Shown here piece by piece: positions 1-7,926 of a DNA stretch of 14,115 bases (positions are counted from its first letter, which is position 1; every line of letters begins with the position of its first letter). The stretch comes from Planctomycetota bacterium (GTDB taxonomy: Bacteria; Planctomycetota; Phycisphaerae; WQYP01). Location of the stretch: positions 1-14,115 of the forward strand of contig JAJZNY010000190.1 of NCBI GenBank assembly GCA_021852245.1, read 5' to 3'. The notes beneath the pieces are model-generated. The model searched no databases. It was not told the origin of the DNA and saw only the letters and a list, made by a program, of their open reading frames with translations. A program made the position numbers and the translations under genes.

Positions 1-1
1 T

Positions 2-2080
2 GTTGAGGACATCCTCATGGGTGAGAGGTTCGAAAAAGAGCAGGTCGGATGTATCGTAGTCGGTGCTGACCGTTTCCGGATTGGAATTGATCATCACGCT
101 TTCAAAACCGAGATCCCGGCAGGCAAAAGCCGCCTGCACGCAGCAATAATCAAACTCAATCCCCTGGCCGATCCGGTTCGGCCCGCCGCCGAGAATGATC
201 ACCTTCCGGCGGTCGGAGATGCGCACTTCATCATCCACGGTCGTCTCAACCCGCCCACGAACCATCTTCATCAGCGGTTTTTCATAACTGGAATAATAAT
301 AGGGCGTGGCGGCTTCAAATTCGGCGGCGCAGGTGTCCACGAGCTTGTAGACCGGCTCAATGGACAATGATTTTCGCAGTTCACGCACACGCGCGGCTTT
401 CAATCCCCAAACCGTGGCAAGCTGCACATCGGAATAGCCGTACTCCTTCGCCCGTCGCAGCAATTCACCGAAGGCCCCCTGATCGATTGCGGCCAAAGCG
501 CCTTGCGCGGCTGAAACTGCCGTCTGCCGGTTGGAAAGCAGTGCGGCTTCAAAATCCACCAATTCCTTGATCTGCGACAGGAACCACGGATCGATGTTGG
601 TAAGCTGGTAAATCTTCTCAACCGAATACCCCAGCTTCATCGCGTAGCGGATGTAATAGAGCCGCCCCTGCGACGGAACGGAAAGTTTGCGGATGAGTTT
701 TTCCTCCGGCACGGGCCAGACCTGCGCGGCCTCTTCCATGGCGGCGGTGAGGGTGACAAAACTGCCACGGTGCCCAAGCGTCTGTTCCTGCCGGGCGCGG
801 GAGGCGTCATATTCCGCCTGCTCCCGGCGCCACCATTTGTCAATACGATCCAGCCCCAGGCCGAACCGCTTGACCTCCATCGAGCGGATACCTTTCTGCA
901 GCGCCTCCTTGAAGGTACGCCCAATGCTCATCGCCTCGCCGACACTTTTCATCTGCGTGGTGAGCGTTTCATCCGCATCGGGGAATTTTTCAAACGTCCA
1001 GCGGGGTATCTTCACCACCACGTAATCGATCGATGGTTCAAAACAGGCCACCGTTTTGCGCGTGATATCGTTGGGCAGTTCGTCGAGTGTATAACCCACA
1101 GCCAGCTTGGCGGCGATGCGGGCGATGGGGAATCCCGTCGCCTTACTGGCCAGTGCCGACGACCGCGACACGCGCGGGTTCATCTCCACCACCACCATGT
1201 CCCCATTACGCGGATTAATCGCAAATTGAATGTTGGATCCGCCCGTCTCAACTCCGATGGCTCGAATAATGGCGACCGACGCATCGCGCATGCGCTGGTA
1301 TTCCCGGTCGGTCAGTGTCTGAGCCGGAGCCACGGTGATGCTGTCGCCGGTGTGCACACCCATGGGATCAAAATTTTCAATACTGCAGACGATCACCACG
1401 TTGTCGGCCCGATCGCGCATGACCTCGAGTTCATATTCCTTCCAGCCGATGAGCGATTGATCAATCTGTATTTCATTGATCATGGATGCGTCGAGTCCGC
1501 GCTGGGCGAGCGTTTCGAATTCCTCCATGTTCCATGCGATGCCCGAACCGGTGCCACCGAGCGTAAATGACGCTCGGATGATGCACGGCAGCCCGGTGGT
1601 GGCCACCACCTGTCGGGCTTCATCCAGCGTATAGGCGAGCCCGCTTTTGGGCACCTTCAGGCCGATATCTTCCATGATCCGCTTGAAGATCTTCCGGTCT
1701 TCGCCACGATGAATCGCTTCACGGGTGGCACCGATCATGCGGACGCCATATTTTTCCAGCACGCCGGCGTCGGCCAGCGCGACCGACAGGTTCAAACCGG
1801 TCTGTCCGCCGAGCGTCGGCAGCAGGGCATCCGGACGTTCTTTTTCGATAATCTTGGTAATCGCTTCAACGGTGAGTGGTTCAATATAGGTGCGGTCGGC
1901 CATGTCGGGGTCGGTCATGATGGTGGCGGGATTGGAATTCACCAGAATCACCCGGTATCCCTCTTCCTTGAGTGCCTTGCACGCCTGAGTACCCGAATAA
2001 TCAAATTCGCATCCCTGTCCGATGACGATCGGGCCTGAACCGATAATCAGAATACTTTTGATGTCCGTCCGCTTGGGCAT
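2..2080 (-). CDS. carB: Carbamoyl-phosphate synthase large subunit, partial (C-terminus beyond left edge)
   Basis: The product makes carbamoyl phosphate from bicarbonate, glutamine-derived ammonia and two ATP, feeding pyrimidine and arginine synthesis in the cytoplasm. The ATG at 2080 opens with [20 protein letters not shown], nearly the canonical CarB N-terminus. ATP-grasp hallmarks follow: [27 protein letters not shown], and [19 protein letters not shown] near residue 300. The second synthetase half begins near residue 625 with [19 protein letters not shown], and the frame is still open at residue 693, where the window ends. E. coli CarB starts this second half near residue 556, so the linker/oligomerisation region (about 400-624) is roughly 65-70 residues longer here. 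An AGGGG about 10 bases upstream can serve as ribosome binding site. The carbamoyl-phosphate and allosteric domains are partly or wholly outside the window. Identity is very secure. Confidence 0.97.
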   Translation of the reverse strand, partial: MPKRTDIKSILIIGSGPIVIGQGCEFDYSGTQACKALKEEGYRVILVNSNPATIMTDPDMADRTYIEPLTVEAITKIIEKERPDALLPTLGGQTGLNLSVALADAGVLEKYGVRMIGATREAIHRGEDRKIFKRIMEDIGLKVPKSGLAYTLDEARQVVATTGLPCIIRASFTLGGTGSGIAWNMEEFETLAQRGLDASMINEIQIDQSLIGWKEYELEVMRDRADNVVIVCSIENFDPMGVHTGDSITVAPAQTLTDREYQRMRDASVAIIRAIGVETGGSNIQFAINPRNGDMVVVEMNPRVSRSSALASKATGFPIARIAAKLAVGYTLDELPNDITRKTVACFEPSIDYVVVKIPRWTFEKFPDADETLTTQMKSVGEAMSIGRTFKEALQKGIRSMEVKRFGLGLDRIDKWWRREQAEYDASRARQEQTLGHRGSFVTLTAAMEEAAQVWPVPEEKLIRKLSVPSQGRLYYIRYAMKLGYSVEKIYQLTNIDPWFLSQIKELVDFEAALLSNRQTAVSAAQGALAAIDQGAFGELLRRAKEYGYSDVQLATVWGLKAARVRELRKSLSIEPVYKLVDTCAAEFEAATPYYYSSYEKPLMKMVRGRVETTVDDEVRISDRRKVIILGGGPNRIGQGIEFDYCCVQAAFACRDLGFESVMINSNPETVSTDYDTSDLLFFEPLTHEDVLN

Positions 2081-2109
2081 TGATATGAAACCCCTGAACC
2101 AAATTTCAT

Positions 2110-2142
2110 CCTGCGCCGGCCTTAAACCAAAAGCTGCGCAGG
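2110..2142 (-). promoter_or_regulatory. Hairpin in the carB 5' leader
   Basis: CCTGCGC at 2110-2116 is perfectly complementary to GCGCAGG at 2136-2142. This gives a 7-bp stem with a 19-base loop, 30-62 bases upstream of the carB ATG. The structure is directly visible. A role in attenuation or translational control of carB is only a guess, since no U-tract or obvious antiterminator was seen and the carB promoter was not located. Confidence 0.3.
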
Positions 2143-2229
2143 CGAAAAGTTTAACGGCTATGAGCAATTTATGCGCGGTGTCCTGCCGCACGCCGTATCG
2201 ACGGGCGGATCGCCTCCGGCGGCAGCTCT

Positions 2230-2509
2230 GTCCGCCTGCCGAAGTTCATCCATCGCACTGTCGGTAAACCATCGGCGGTGCAGGCGAAATTCACTCCCCG
2301 GCTCCACCAACCGATTCACCACCATCCGTTGCAATACCTGCTTCCGGCATACCCCGGAGCGGCCATCGCAGGCCAGGCATCTATCCCAGAATCGGTCCCA
2401 CTCCAGAAAGTTTCCAGAGTCGGCACGCCAGCCCGCAACCGCCGAAATTGCGGGAACGGCCAAGGCGCATGGCATCCTGTCGCAGCGATAGAGCGCGAAC
2501 TTCCACCAT
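2230..2509 (-). pseudogene. Degraded IS1634/IS4-type transposase remnant
   Basis: Two minus-strand frames together resemble the N-terminal part of IS1634-like (IS4 superfamily) transposases. From 2509 one frame reads MVEVRALSLRQD...RSRNFGGCGLACRLWKL and soon meets a stop. Near 2400 the similarity moves to another frame: WDRFWDRCLACDGRSG, then VLQRMVVNRLVEPGSEFRL and [13 protein letters not shown]. Family members as I remember them carry 'RDFGDVWLALxLWRxLGLDxFW' followed by 'VLxxLVxxRLxxPGSEWxLHRxWF...SAMxDLL', in the same order and spacing. After position 2230 no similarity is recognisable and there is no DDE catalytic core. It is therefore a frameshifted, truncated fossil, not a functional element. 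No terminal inverted repeats or target duplication were found. Recognition is from memory of the family. Confidence 0.5.
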
Positions 2510-2730
2510 GGTTGATTTATGTCGCACAACAAATCACCCTGGAGAGTGCTCGGTCTTTGGCTCCCCGCGCTGCCCCCCACAGCACAGGCCGCCGAGGTTT
2601 GCGGGCCGAATATTGTCGACCAGCGTGACTGATCTTGGCAAGCCGCAGTTTACCGACTGTGAGAGCAGACGTTATGACGAGGACATTCATGACGTGTTCT
2701 GTAACCGCCACGCACAAATACATGCTTGAG
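2510..2730. other. Intergenic stretch, no gene recognised
   Basis: Together with the transposase remnant and the carB leader this forms a 650-base gap between carB and the hydrolase gene, both on the minus strand. Short open frames exist on both strands, but none has a convincing ribosome binding site or recognisable product. It may hold further decayed insertion-sequence material and the carB promoter. I could not identify either. Confidence 0.4.
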
Positions 2731-5361
2731 TCAGTGCGGCAGCGAGTGCACCGCAATCATGCCGTTGGCTTTCATGATGATCCGGCCGTCGTGGATTAAT
2801 TCGGTATGGCCAAGCATAACCCGTACATCATAGAGCACGCCATCAATGGGGATATTCTGAAGATGTATCTTTTCGTTCAACGTTCCGTTGAGGGCAATTT
2901 TGCCATCGGGCCGGATGTCGCAAATATCCTCCAATCCCATCAGACACAGAAGCGGTGCCCATGTGCAATGCGATATACCCGAACCTTGGCCGGTAAAATA
3001 ATAATTTTCATTCCAGGTATGGGAGGCTCGCCAGTTGCGCATAAAAAGCGCCACGCTTTTCGCCGCCACGCTGTTGAGCAATCGGGCTGAGGCGTAACGC
3101 TTCAGTCCCTGGAACAGCAGATAATTGGTGGCCGCCCAGATTTTTCCGCGCCAGTAACTCTGCTGCTTAAACGTCGGGCTATCCCGGGGAGTGGTGGGAA
3201 ATACATAATGACCCCAGAATTTACGCCGACTCTGCAGGACTGCCAGCATTTTTGCGGCCATGGCCTTGGTGGGTGCTCCGATGATCATGGGGTAGAAATT
3301 CGTGGGGGAAATCTGCGTGGAGAAAATGCGTTTGGATGCGCCCGCCGGTTGCCATCGCAACTGCACCATGGCTCCACCTCGCAGGCGTCGATATTCCAGT
3401 TTGATCGCATAGGCATGGCCTGCCCGAAGGTGAATAACCGGACCGACGTAGCGGGTTACGGATTTGACCTTCCAATGATTGATCAGCAGTTTTCCATTTA
3501 TCCATAACCTGGCACCCGCGATAGATGGCAGGAAGCCCGGCGGTGAGGTGAGCACAAAGGGGTATGTGAGATTAAGAATCAGACGGTAATTTCCGGTGGT
3601 ATGCGGCGTGAGAAAGCCCCGCCATCGCACGGTCATGGGCGAATGTGACATTTGCCCCCCAAAGGCCGGAGCAGGTGGAAACGAAAACCAGTTGAAATCC
3701 ACTGCCTGATCCACGCGCGTCAGCAGCAGATGGTTAAAATCGGTGCCTCGATAATACTGACCTTCAATACCCGGTTTGCCGTCGGCCAGGCTGTAATCCC
3801 TGCAGGGAATGGGCAGGTCCGCCGCCTGCGGCTTTAGGAAGCGGTTCTCATACATACCCACCTTTGGATTCCACAGCAAACGGTTGATGCGACGGATCAT
3901 CGCCTGCTTCTGCCTCAGAAAATGGGCCGCGCTTTCCGGCTTTCCAATTGCGGCAGCAATGCGAGCTAGATATCCGGCATCCGCAGCCCAGAGACTGTTA
4001 AGGCCGACGTCATCAAGTTCCATGGTTTGAGTCGTGGGATCAATGCGGGCATTGTCATACATGGGGCTGTCGTCCATGCCGCTCTCCGGGGCGTTGCGAT
4101 ACCCCAGCAAACCATTTTTGTCGACATCACGAAATGGCAAGCCGGTCGCGGGATTGGTGGAGAACCACCAGTTGTGCCATTTCACCAGCTTGGGATAAAT
4201 CGCCCGTAGAAAGCCAATATCCGGATCGCGCTGATAAAGCTTCCAGACACACATTGCGGAGATCGGAGGCTGGGCGCGATTCGGCGTTCCAGGACCATTT
4301 CCGAAATAGTTCTGTAACATACCGCTTGCGAGTTGACCTGCGAATACGAGACGAATGGTCTGTCGACTCCGGTAAGGATGGGCAATGGCCCCCTGCAGGG
4401 CCGCAAAAAAGCTATCCCATTCAAACACCATCTGTCCCCCCGACAAACTCAACCTCCGCATGGCCACATATCCGGTGATCTTGGTGTGCGGGCTGTAGAT
4501 ACGGGCAAAACTTAAATCGCGGTTAATCGGCTTAAGGAAATTGCCCCAACTTCCGCGGGCGACAACACGCGTGGCATCGTAGCGACGACGGGCGGCGGCG
4601 ATAATGGCGGGGGCGTCTTTGACATTCCTCAGCGAGCCGATTCCGGCGGCAAAATAAATGCTTACATCGGGCTTTAGATTAAATACCAACGCACTGTAGG
4701 CCCCCGTGCGAGCGGCGCTGCCACTATCGTTCTGTACGTGCTTCGCCAAAGCCGCATGATGGGAGGCACTGATTTCGACTCTCGGGATTGGGTTTGTAAC
4801 CATCTGCCAGCGGGCGACAACTTTGCCGTCCTGCATTCCAGCACCATTCATTCGGTCGCCAGTTACGAAATATCGAGTCGGAAACTCAGGCCAGGATGGG
4901 GTGGCTTCCAATGCAATTCGTATCGGCCGGGAAGATTTCAGTTGCCCGACAATCGATGTGCCGGTCCGGCTCCAACGAAGTTGCACGCGTGCCGCGCCCG
5001 CCTGCCAAATCAGACGGTTGTACCAGCCACCGGCCGCCCAAGGTCCGTACCCTTTCATGTCCGCCACAAAAGCGCGATAACCATCCCGCAAGTGCCCGTT
5101 TTGAAGCCAGCCGATACGCAATAAAAATGCGGCGTGCTGATTCACAACAAAAACGATACCGTTCGGCGCCCCCGGATAAAACGGACCGATTTGAACGCTC
5201 TGTCCCGCCCGGACGTGGACCGGGGCCGTGCCGGAAGGAGCTGCCCCACCGGTCGAATCTACGCTGGCCGCAAAAGTGTTTTGCGAATACCCGGACAACC
5301 CGCCGGGCAAAACGAACACCAGCAGGCCCAACATCGTTACTCGTGCAATCCGGGATATCAT
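2731..5361 (-). CDS. Secreted GH63-like glycoside hydrolase with an inserted PA14 domain
   Basis: An 876-residue predicted exported hydrolase, probably cleaving an alpha-glucosidic or related linkage in the periplasm or outside the cell. The substrate is unknown. Residues 1 to about 33 form a signal peptide (basic start, then MLGLLVFVLPGGL). A beta-rich N-domain is expected to about 265, followed by an (alpha/alpha)6-type catalytic domain. GH63-like landmarks are FEWDSFFAALQGAI (about 314), ESGMDDSPMYD (about 426-436, candidate acid D430/D431), SPTNFYPMI (about 685), YWRGKIWAATNYLLFQGL (about 736) and WNENYYFTGQGSG (about 783, candidate base E785). Residues about 531-672 are a PA14 domain (YYRGTDF, LLLTRVDQAVDFNW, MTVRWRGFLTPHTTGNY, ARLWINGKLLINHW) placed inside the catalytic domain. 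I chose the ATG at 5361 because GGAG lies 6 bases upstream (5368-5371) and it begins the signal peptide. An ATG at 5397 would add 12 residues in front of it. The nearest alternative identity is another trehalase-like (GH37/GH63/GH15 fold) family. Confidence 0.85.
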   Translation of the reverse strand: MISRIARVTMLGLLVFVLPGGLSGYSQNTFAASVDSTGGAAPSGTAPVHVRAGQSVQIGPFYPGAPNGIVFVVNQHAAFLLRIGWLQNGHLRDGYRAFVADMKGYGPWAAGGWYNRLIWQAGAARVQLRWSRTGTSIVGQLKSSRPIRIALEATPSWPEFPTRYFVTGDRMNGAGMQDGKVVARWQMVTNPIPRVEISASHHAALAKHVQNDSGSAARTGAYSALVFNLKPDVSIYFAAGIGSLRNVKDAPAIIAAARRRYDATRVVARGSWGNFLKPINRDLSFARIYSPHTKITGYVAMRRLSLSGGQMVFEWDSFFAALQGAIAHPYRSRQTIRLVFAGQLASGMLQNYFGNGPGTPNRAQPPISAMCVWKLYQRDPDIGFLRAIYPKLVKWHNWWFSTNPATGLPFRDVDKNGLLGYRNAPESGMDDSPMYDNARIDPTTQTMELDDVGLNSLWAADAGYLARIAAAIGKPESAAHFLRQKQAMIRRINRLLWNPKVGMYENRFLKPQAADLPIPCRDYSLADGKPGIEGQYYRGTDFNHLLLTRVDQAVDFNWFSFPPAPAFGGQMSHSPMTVRWRGFLTPHTTGNYRLILNLTYPFVLTSPPGFLPSIAGARLWINGKLLINHWKVKSVTRYVGPVIHLRAGHAYAIKLEYRRLRGGAMVQLRWQPAGASKRIFSTQISPTNFYPMIIGAPTKAMAAKMLAVLQSRRKFWGHYVFPTTPRDSPTFKQQSYWRGKIWAATNYLLFQGLKRYASARLLNSVAAKSVALFMRNWRASHTWNENYYFTGQGSGISHCTWAPLLCLMGLEDICDIRPDGKIALNGTLNEKIHLQNIPIDGVLYDVRVMLGHTELIHDGRIIMKANGMIAVHSLPH

Positions 5362-5573
5362 AACGGACTCCGATTCTTTATTGGCCCTGAAAATCAACCG
5401 ATATGTCCGGCTTTACGCAACACACTCGACGGCCAAGAGAGCATCTTACAGTCCATACTGACATCTGCCATTCCAGATGGACGTGAATAACCATACATTC
5501 CGCGTTCCGCACACCTTATCCGCAGGCGCAGCCGCCCGCCGCACCCACGCGGGTGAATTCCCTTTGAGTGAAG

Positions 5574-5602
5574 TTGACGAAACCGGAGAAAAGGTATAGC
5601 AT
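5574..5602 (+). promoter_or_regulatory. Candidate wrbA promoter
   Basis: TTGACG (5574-5579) is followed 17 bases later by TAGCAT (5597-5602), or 15 bases later by TATAGC (5595-5600). Either lies 40-50 bases upstream of the wrbA ATG and fits a sigma-70-type promoter loosely. The 283-base gap 5362-5644 separates divergent genes, so it should also carry the hydrolase promoter, which I could not place. A small GC hairpin (CACCC/GGGTG, 5542-5555) sits just upstream. Confidence 0.35.
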
Positions 5603-5644
5603 TAAACTAAATGGTGGTGCGATTGGTTTTTTAAGGAGTTCGCC

Positions 5645-6265
5645 ATGTCAACAAAAATTTATGTCGTGTTTTACAGTATGTACGGCCACATCTGGCAGAT
5701 GGCGGAAGCCATTGCCGCAGGGGCACGCGAAGTTGGCGGGACGGATGTGAAGGTATTCCGCGTGCCGGAAACCATCCCTGCCGATGTTCTTGAAAAGCAT
5801 GGCGCTGCGGCGGCACAAAAAGCCTTCGCTCACATCCCCGTCATCAATCCATCCCAACTTACCGAAGCGGACGCCATCATTTTCGGCACGCCGACGCGAT
5901 TCGGAAATATGGCCGGACAGATGCGAACTTTTTTGGATCAGACCGGCCAGATATGGGCGACCGGCGGATTGATCGGCAAGGTTGGCAGCGTGTTTACCAG
6001 CACGGCATCGCAGCATGGCGGCCAGGAAACCACCATTACCAGTTTTCATACCACGCTCCTGCATCATGGCATGGTGATTGTGGGTGTGCCTTATTCCGAG
6101 CAGAAACTGCTGGCCATGGATCAGGTCACCGGCGGAACGCCCTACGGTGCTACCACCCTCGCCGGCGCAAAGGGTGACCGCAGTCCCAGCGAGAATGAAT
6201 TGGCCATTGCCCGCTTCCAAGGGAAGCATGTAGCGCAGATTACGGCCAAACTGGCGGCAAAATAA
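5645..6265 (+). CDS. wrbA: WrbA-type NAD(P)H:quinone oxidoreductase
   Basis: A 206-residue flavodoxin-fold FMN protein that reduces quinones by two electrons from NAD(P)H, normally as a cytoplasmic tetramer in oxidative-stress protection (family knowledge). The FMN phosphate loop is visible at residues 11-15 (SMYGH), followed by [12 protein letters not shown]. The type IV hallmarks [20 protein letters not shown] (about 79-98) and [14 protein letters not shown] (about 118-131) follow. The late segment [20 protein letters not shown], then ARFQGKHVA, is also typical. Length is close to E. coli WrbA (198). The ATG has an excellent ribosome binding site, AAGGAG at 5633-5638, 6 bases upstream. It is transcribed alone, divergent from the hydrolase and convergent with the membrane-protein gene ending at 6298. 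I saw no terminator in the 32-base gap. Confidence 0.96.
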   Translation: MSTKIYVVFYSMYGHIWQMAEAIAAGAREVGGTDVKVFRVPETIPADVLEKHGAAAAQKAFAHIPVINPSQLTEADAIIFGTPTRFGNMAGQMRTFLDQTGQIWATGGLIGKVGSVFTSTASQHGGQETTITSFHTTLLHHGMVIVGVPYSEQKLLAMDQVTGGTPYGATTLAGAKGDRSPSENELAIARFQGKHVAQITAKLAAK

Positions 6266-6297
6266 AGCGGAGAACGGGTGGTGCCGTCGGTGGACCG

Positions 6298-7017
6298 TCA
6301 GCTCGCCTCGATGGATCGGCGGATTTCCGGATTCAGCCATATCTTGGACCACGCCGGTGTGATGCCGATCATATCGAGCACGATCAGATAGGTGATCGGA
6401 TCGTGCAGAATCTCGAGGGATGCGCCCGGTTGCAGCAATTCTTCCGTTTTGATTCCCTCCCCCCGCTTGGCGAGCTCCGTAAGAATCTGCGCCGCCGGCG
6501 CCGGGTTGAACTCTTTGATGGACCGGTACACCCGCAACTGAATGGCCGCCCGCGCCAGAATTCGGGCCCAATAAACTGGCAGGCGCATGAGAATTCCCAC
6601 CGGGGCATCATCATGGAGCAGGTCGAGTCCTATCGGAACGTAAAAAAAGGGGACCATCTTTGGCTGCCGGATAATATCCGCCGGCGGTTTATGCTGAGCG
6701 CCTTGATAAAGAAACAACCCCGTTTGATATTCCGACCGAAACGCCCACCCCACCATGCCCAGATAGATGCCATAGATCAGCAAAAGCAGAATCACCGCCA
6801 GTGCATCCCGCTGTGCGTGAGTTGTGGTGGCAATGACAAATACGACCAGCAGATAACCGAAACAGATCGCGATGACAAAACCGATCAGCGGCATGAGCAA
6901 CATACCCACCGCACCAAAAACGGCGCGGGCGATAACGCCCCCGACCAATCTCCGACGTCGAAGAGCCATCCGCCGCAGCCAGAACTCAAGTTGTAATGGC
7001 GCCGAATTTTGCTCCAT
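6298..7017 (-). CDS. Membrane protein of unknown function, probable paralogue of the preceding gene
   Basis: A 239-residue protein I do not recognise. A basic segment (RRMALRRRR, 15-23) precedes hydrophobic stretches at about 24-63 (one or two passes) and 72-92. A soluble part of about 145 residues follows. Residues about 174-236 contain AAQILTELAKRGEGIKTEEL, a YLIVLDMIGI segment and an IWLNPEIRRSIE tail. This lines up with the C-terminal region of the upstream neighbour and looks like a small helical, possibly winged-helix, domain. The positive-inside pattern suggests both ends are cytoplasmic if there are two passes. GAGGGG lies about 6 bases before the ATG at 7017, supporting that start. 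The stop of the upstream gene is 21 bases away, so the two are almost certainly co-transcribed. No enzymatic motif was seen. Confidence 0.75.
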   Translation of the reverse strand: MEQNSAPLQLEFWLRRMALRRRRLVGGVIARAVFGAVGMLLMPLIGFVIAICFGYLLVVFVIATTTHAQRDALAVILLLLIYGIYLGMVGWAFRSEYQTGLFLYQGAQHKPPADIIRQPKMVPFFYVPIGLDLLHDDAPVGILMRLPVYWARILARAAIQLRVYRSIKEFNPAPAAQILTELAKRGEGIKTEELLQPGASLEILHDPITYLIVLDMIGITPAWSKIWLNPEIRRSIEAS

Positions 7018-7038
7018 GCGAATCCCCTCGTCGATACG

Positions 7039-7779
7039 CTAAACGGGGTCGGGTGTAATGCCGCAATCCAGCAGGACCTGATCGACAATTTTTCGCTGAT
7101 CGGTACCGAACCAAACGCGAGATCCGTCCGCCTTCATGTCCACCCAGCCGAGTTGCCGCAGATATGCCAGCGTCGGAATAACCGCATTGAGCAGGGTCTG
7201 ATCCAGCGGCAAATCGTTTACCTCAACTCCGTGCTGATGTTTGGCCAGATGAATTAATATCTGCGCGGCCGCCATCATATTGGCCGTAGAAGAGAGCGTG
7301 GCAAGAGTCTGCTGCTGCGGATGGGCGCGGGCGACCATGCGCGGGCCGATGAAAAACGGCCTTACAAACCACATATCCTCGCTGATATCATCGCCTGCAA
7401 GGTTGAGGCCCAAGGCCGCAAAACTCTGCAGATCAATCTGAGCGTTATCCATGTAGAGAATTTTCTCGCCCCGGCTATCGGTCCGGACAATAATCGGCTG
7501 GGCATCCAACTGATTCTTCTCACGCAGATATAAAAGGGGCAGCATGATGGCCGCACCCACGATGAAAAAAAATATCCACCAGAGATGGACCCATCCAAGG
7601 GTGGCGGCTATGGAGTTCCAGATGAAATATAATACCGTTCCGAGAAAAATCGGTGCGATCAGGCTCAGCGCAAGGCCCAGATAGAACCGGACGCGCAGTT
7701 CACGGCGGCGTTTTTCCTGCCGCTGCTTGAGCAGGTCGATCACCTTATGAGTCGCCAGCCGCCATTTTTCTTCTGACAT
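7039..7779 (-). CDS. Membrane protein of unknown function, first of a tandem pair
   Basis: A 246-residue protein with no recognised family. A strongly basic, coiled-coil-like start (DLLKQRQEKRRRELRVRF, about 15-32) leads into two membrane segments at about 32-54 and 63-84. The soluble remainder ends in a domain at about 169-234: AAAQILIHLAKHQHGVEV, then IPTLAYLRQLGWVD and RVWFGTDQRKIVD. The same AAQIL-LAK, YL-L and W-x-R spacing recurs in the downstream protein. The ATG at 7779 has no good ribosome binding site. An in-frame TTG at 7836 is also open but has none either. A promoter-like pair (7787-7815) places transcription initiation at about the ATG, so I prefer 7779 and a leaderless message. 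It lies 147 bases downstream of accD. Confidence 0.72.
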   Translation of the reverse strand: MSEEKWRLATHKVIDLLKQRQEKRRRELRVRFYLGLALSLIAPIFLGTVLYFIWNSIAATLGWVHLWWIFFFIVGAAIMLPLLYLREKNQLDAQPIIVRTDSRGEKILYMDNAQIDLQSFAALGLNLAGDDISEDMWFVRPFFIGPRMVARAHPQQQTLATLSSTANMMAAAQILIHLAKHQHGVEVNDLPLDQTLLNAVIPTLAYLRQLGWVDMKADGSRVWFGTDQRKIVDQVLLDCGITPDPV

Positions 7780-7786
7780 CTTGGGT

Positions 7787-7815
7787 ATTGTCCACGCAAG
7801 ATCAGAGCGGGTCAA
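7787..7815 (-). promoter_or_regulatory. Candidate sigma-70 promoter giving a leaderless mRNA
   Basis: Reading the minus strand, TTGACC (7815-7810) is followed after exactly 17 bases by GACAAT (7792-7787). The first matches the -35 consensus at 5 of 6 positions, the second the -10 consensus at 4 of 6. Transcription would begin about 7 bases later, at or next to the ATG at 7779. This fits the missing ribosome binding site there. It also argues against the upstream TTG at 7836, which would lie ahead of the transcript. Confidence 0.42.
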
Positions 7816-7873
7816 TTGCCGGGGTCGGCAGTCCAAGACGGTTTCAGGTGGATAAAAAGGATGACGGAAGGAG

Positions 7874-7895
7874 CCGCCGGGCCGCGGTCCGGCGG
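7874..7895 (-). terminator. GC-rich hairpin downstream of accD
   Basis: CCGCCGG (7874-7880) pairs with CCGGCGG (7889-7895). A G-T wobble extends the stem around a 6-base CCGCGG loop. It lies about 30 bases past the accD stop. On the minus strand it is followed about 20 bases later by CCTTTTTAT, so it is not a textbook intrinsic terminator, but it may end or attenuate accD transcription. An alternative partly overlapping stem (GGCG...CGCC around 7891-7904) is also possible. Confidence 0.35.
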
Positions 7896-7926
7896 ATATT
7901 CGCCGCCGATGTCGCGATACGGATCG

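Noticed and set aside
770..1570. 266-codon open frame on the plus strand, with others at 17-370 and 1709-2038
   Set aside because: All are antisense to carB, which is continuous on the minus strand through this whole interval.
5648..6571. 307-codon open frame on the minus strand
   Set aside because: It is antisense to wrbA and overlaps the end of the membrane-protein gene in another frame. There is no recognisable product.
7780..7836. TTG at 7836 as start of the first membrane protein
   Set aside because: It has no ribosome binding site, the extra 19 residues look non-conserved in type, and the best promoter would start transcription downstream of it.
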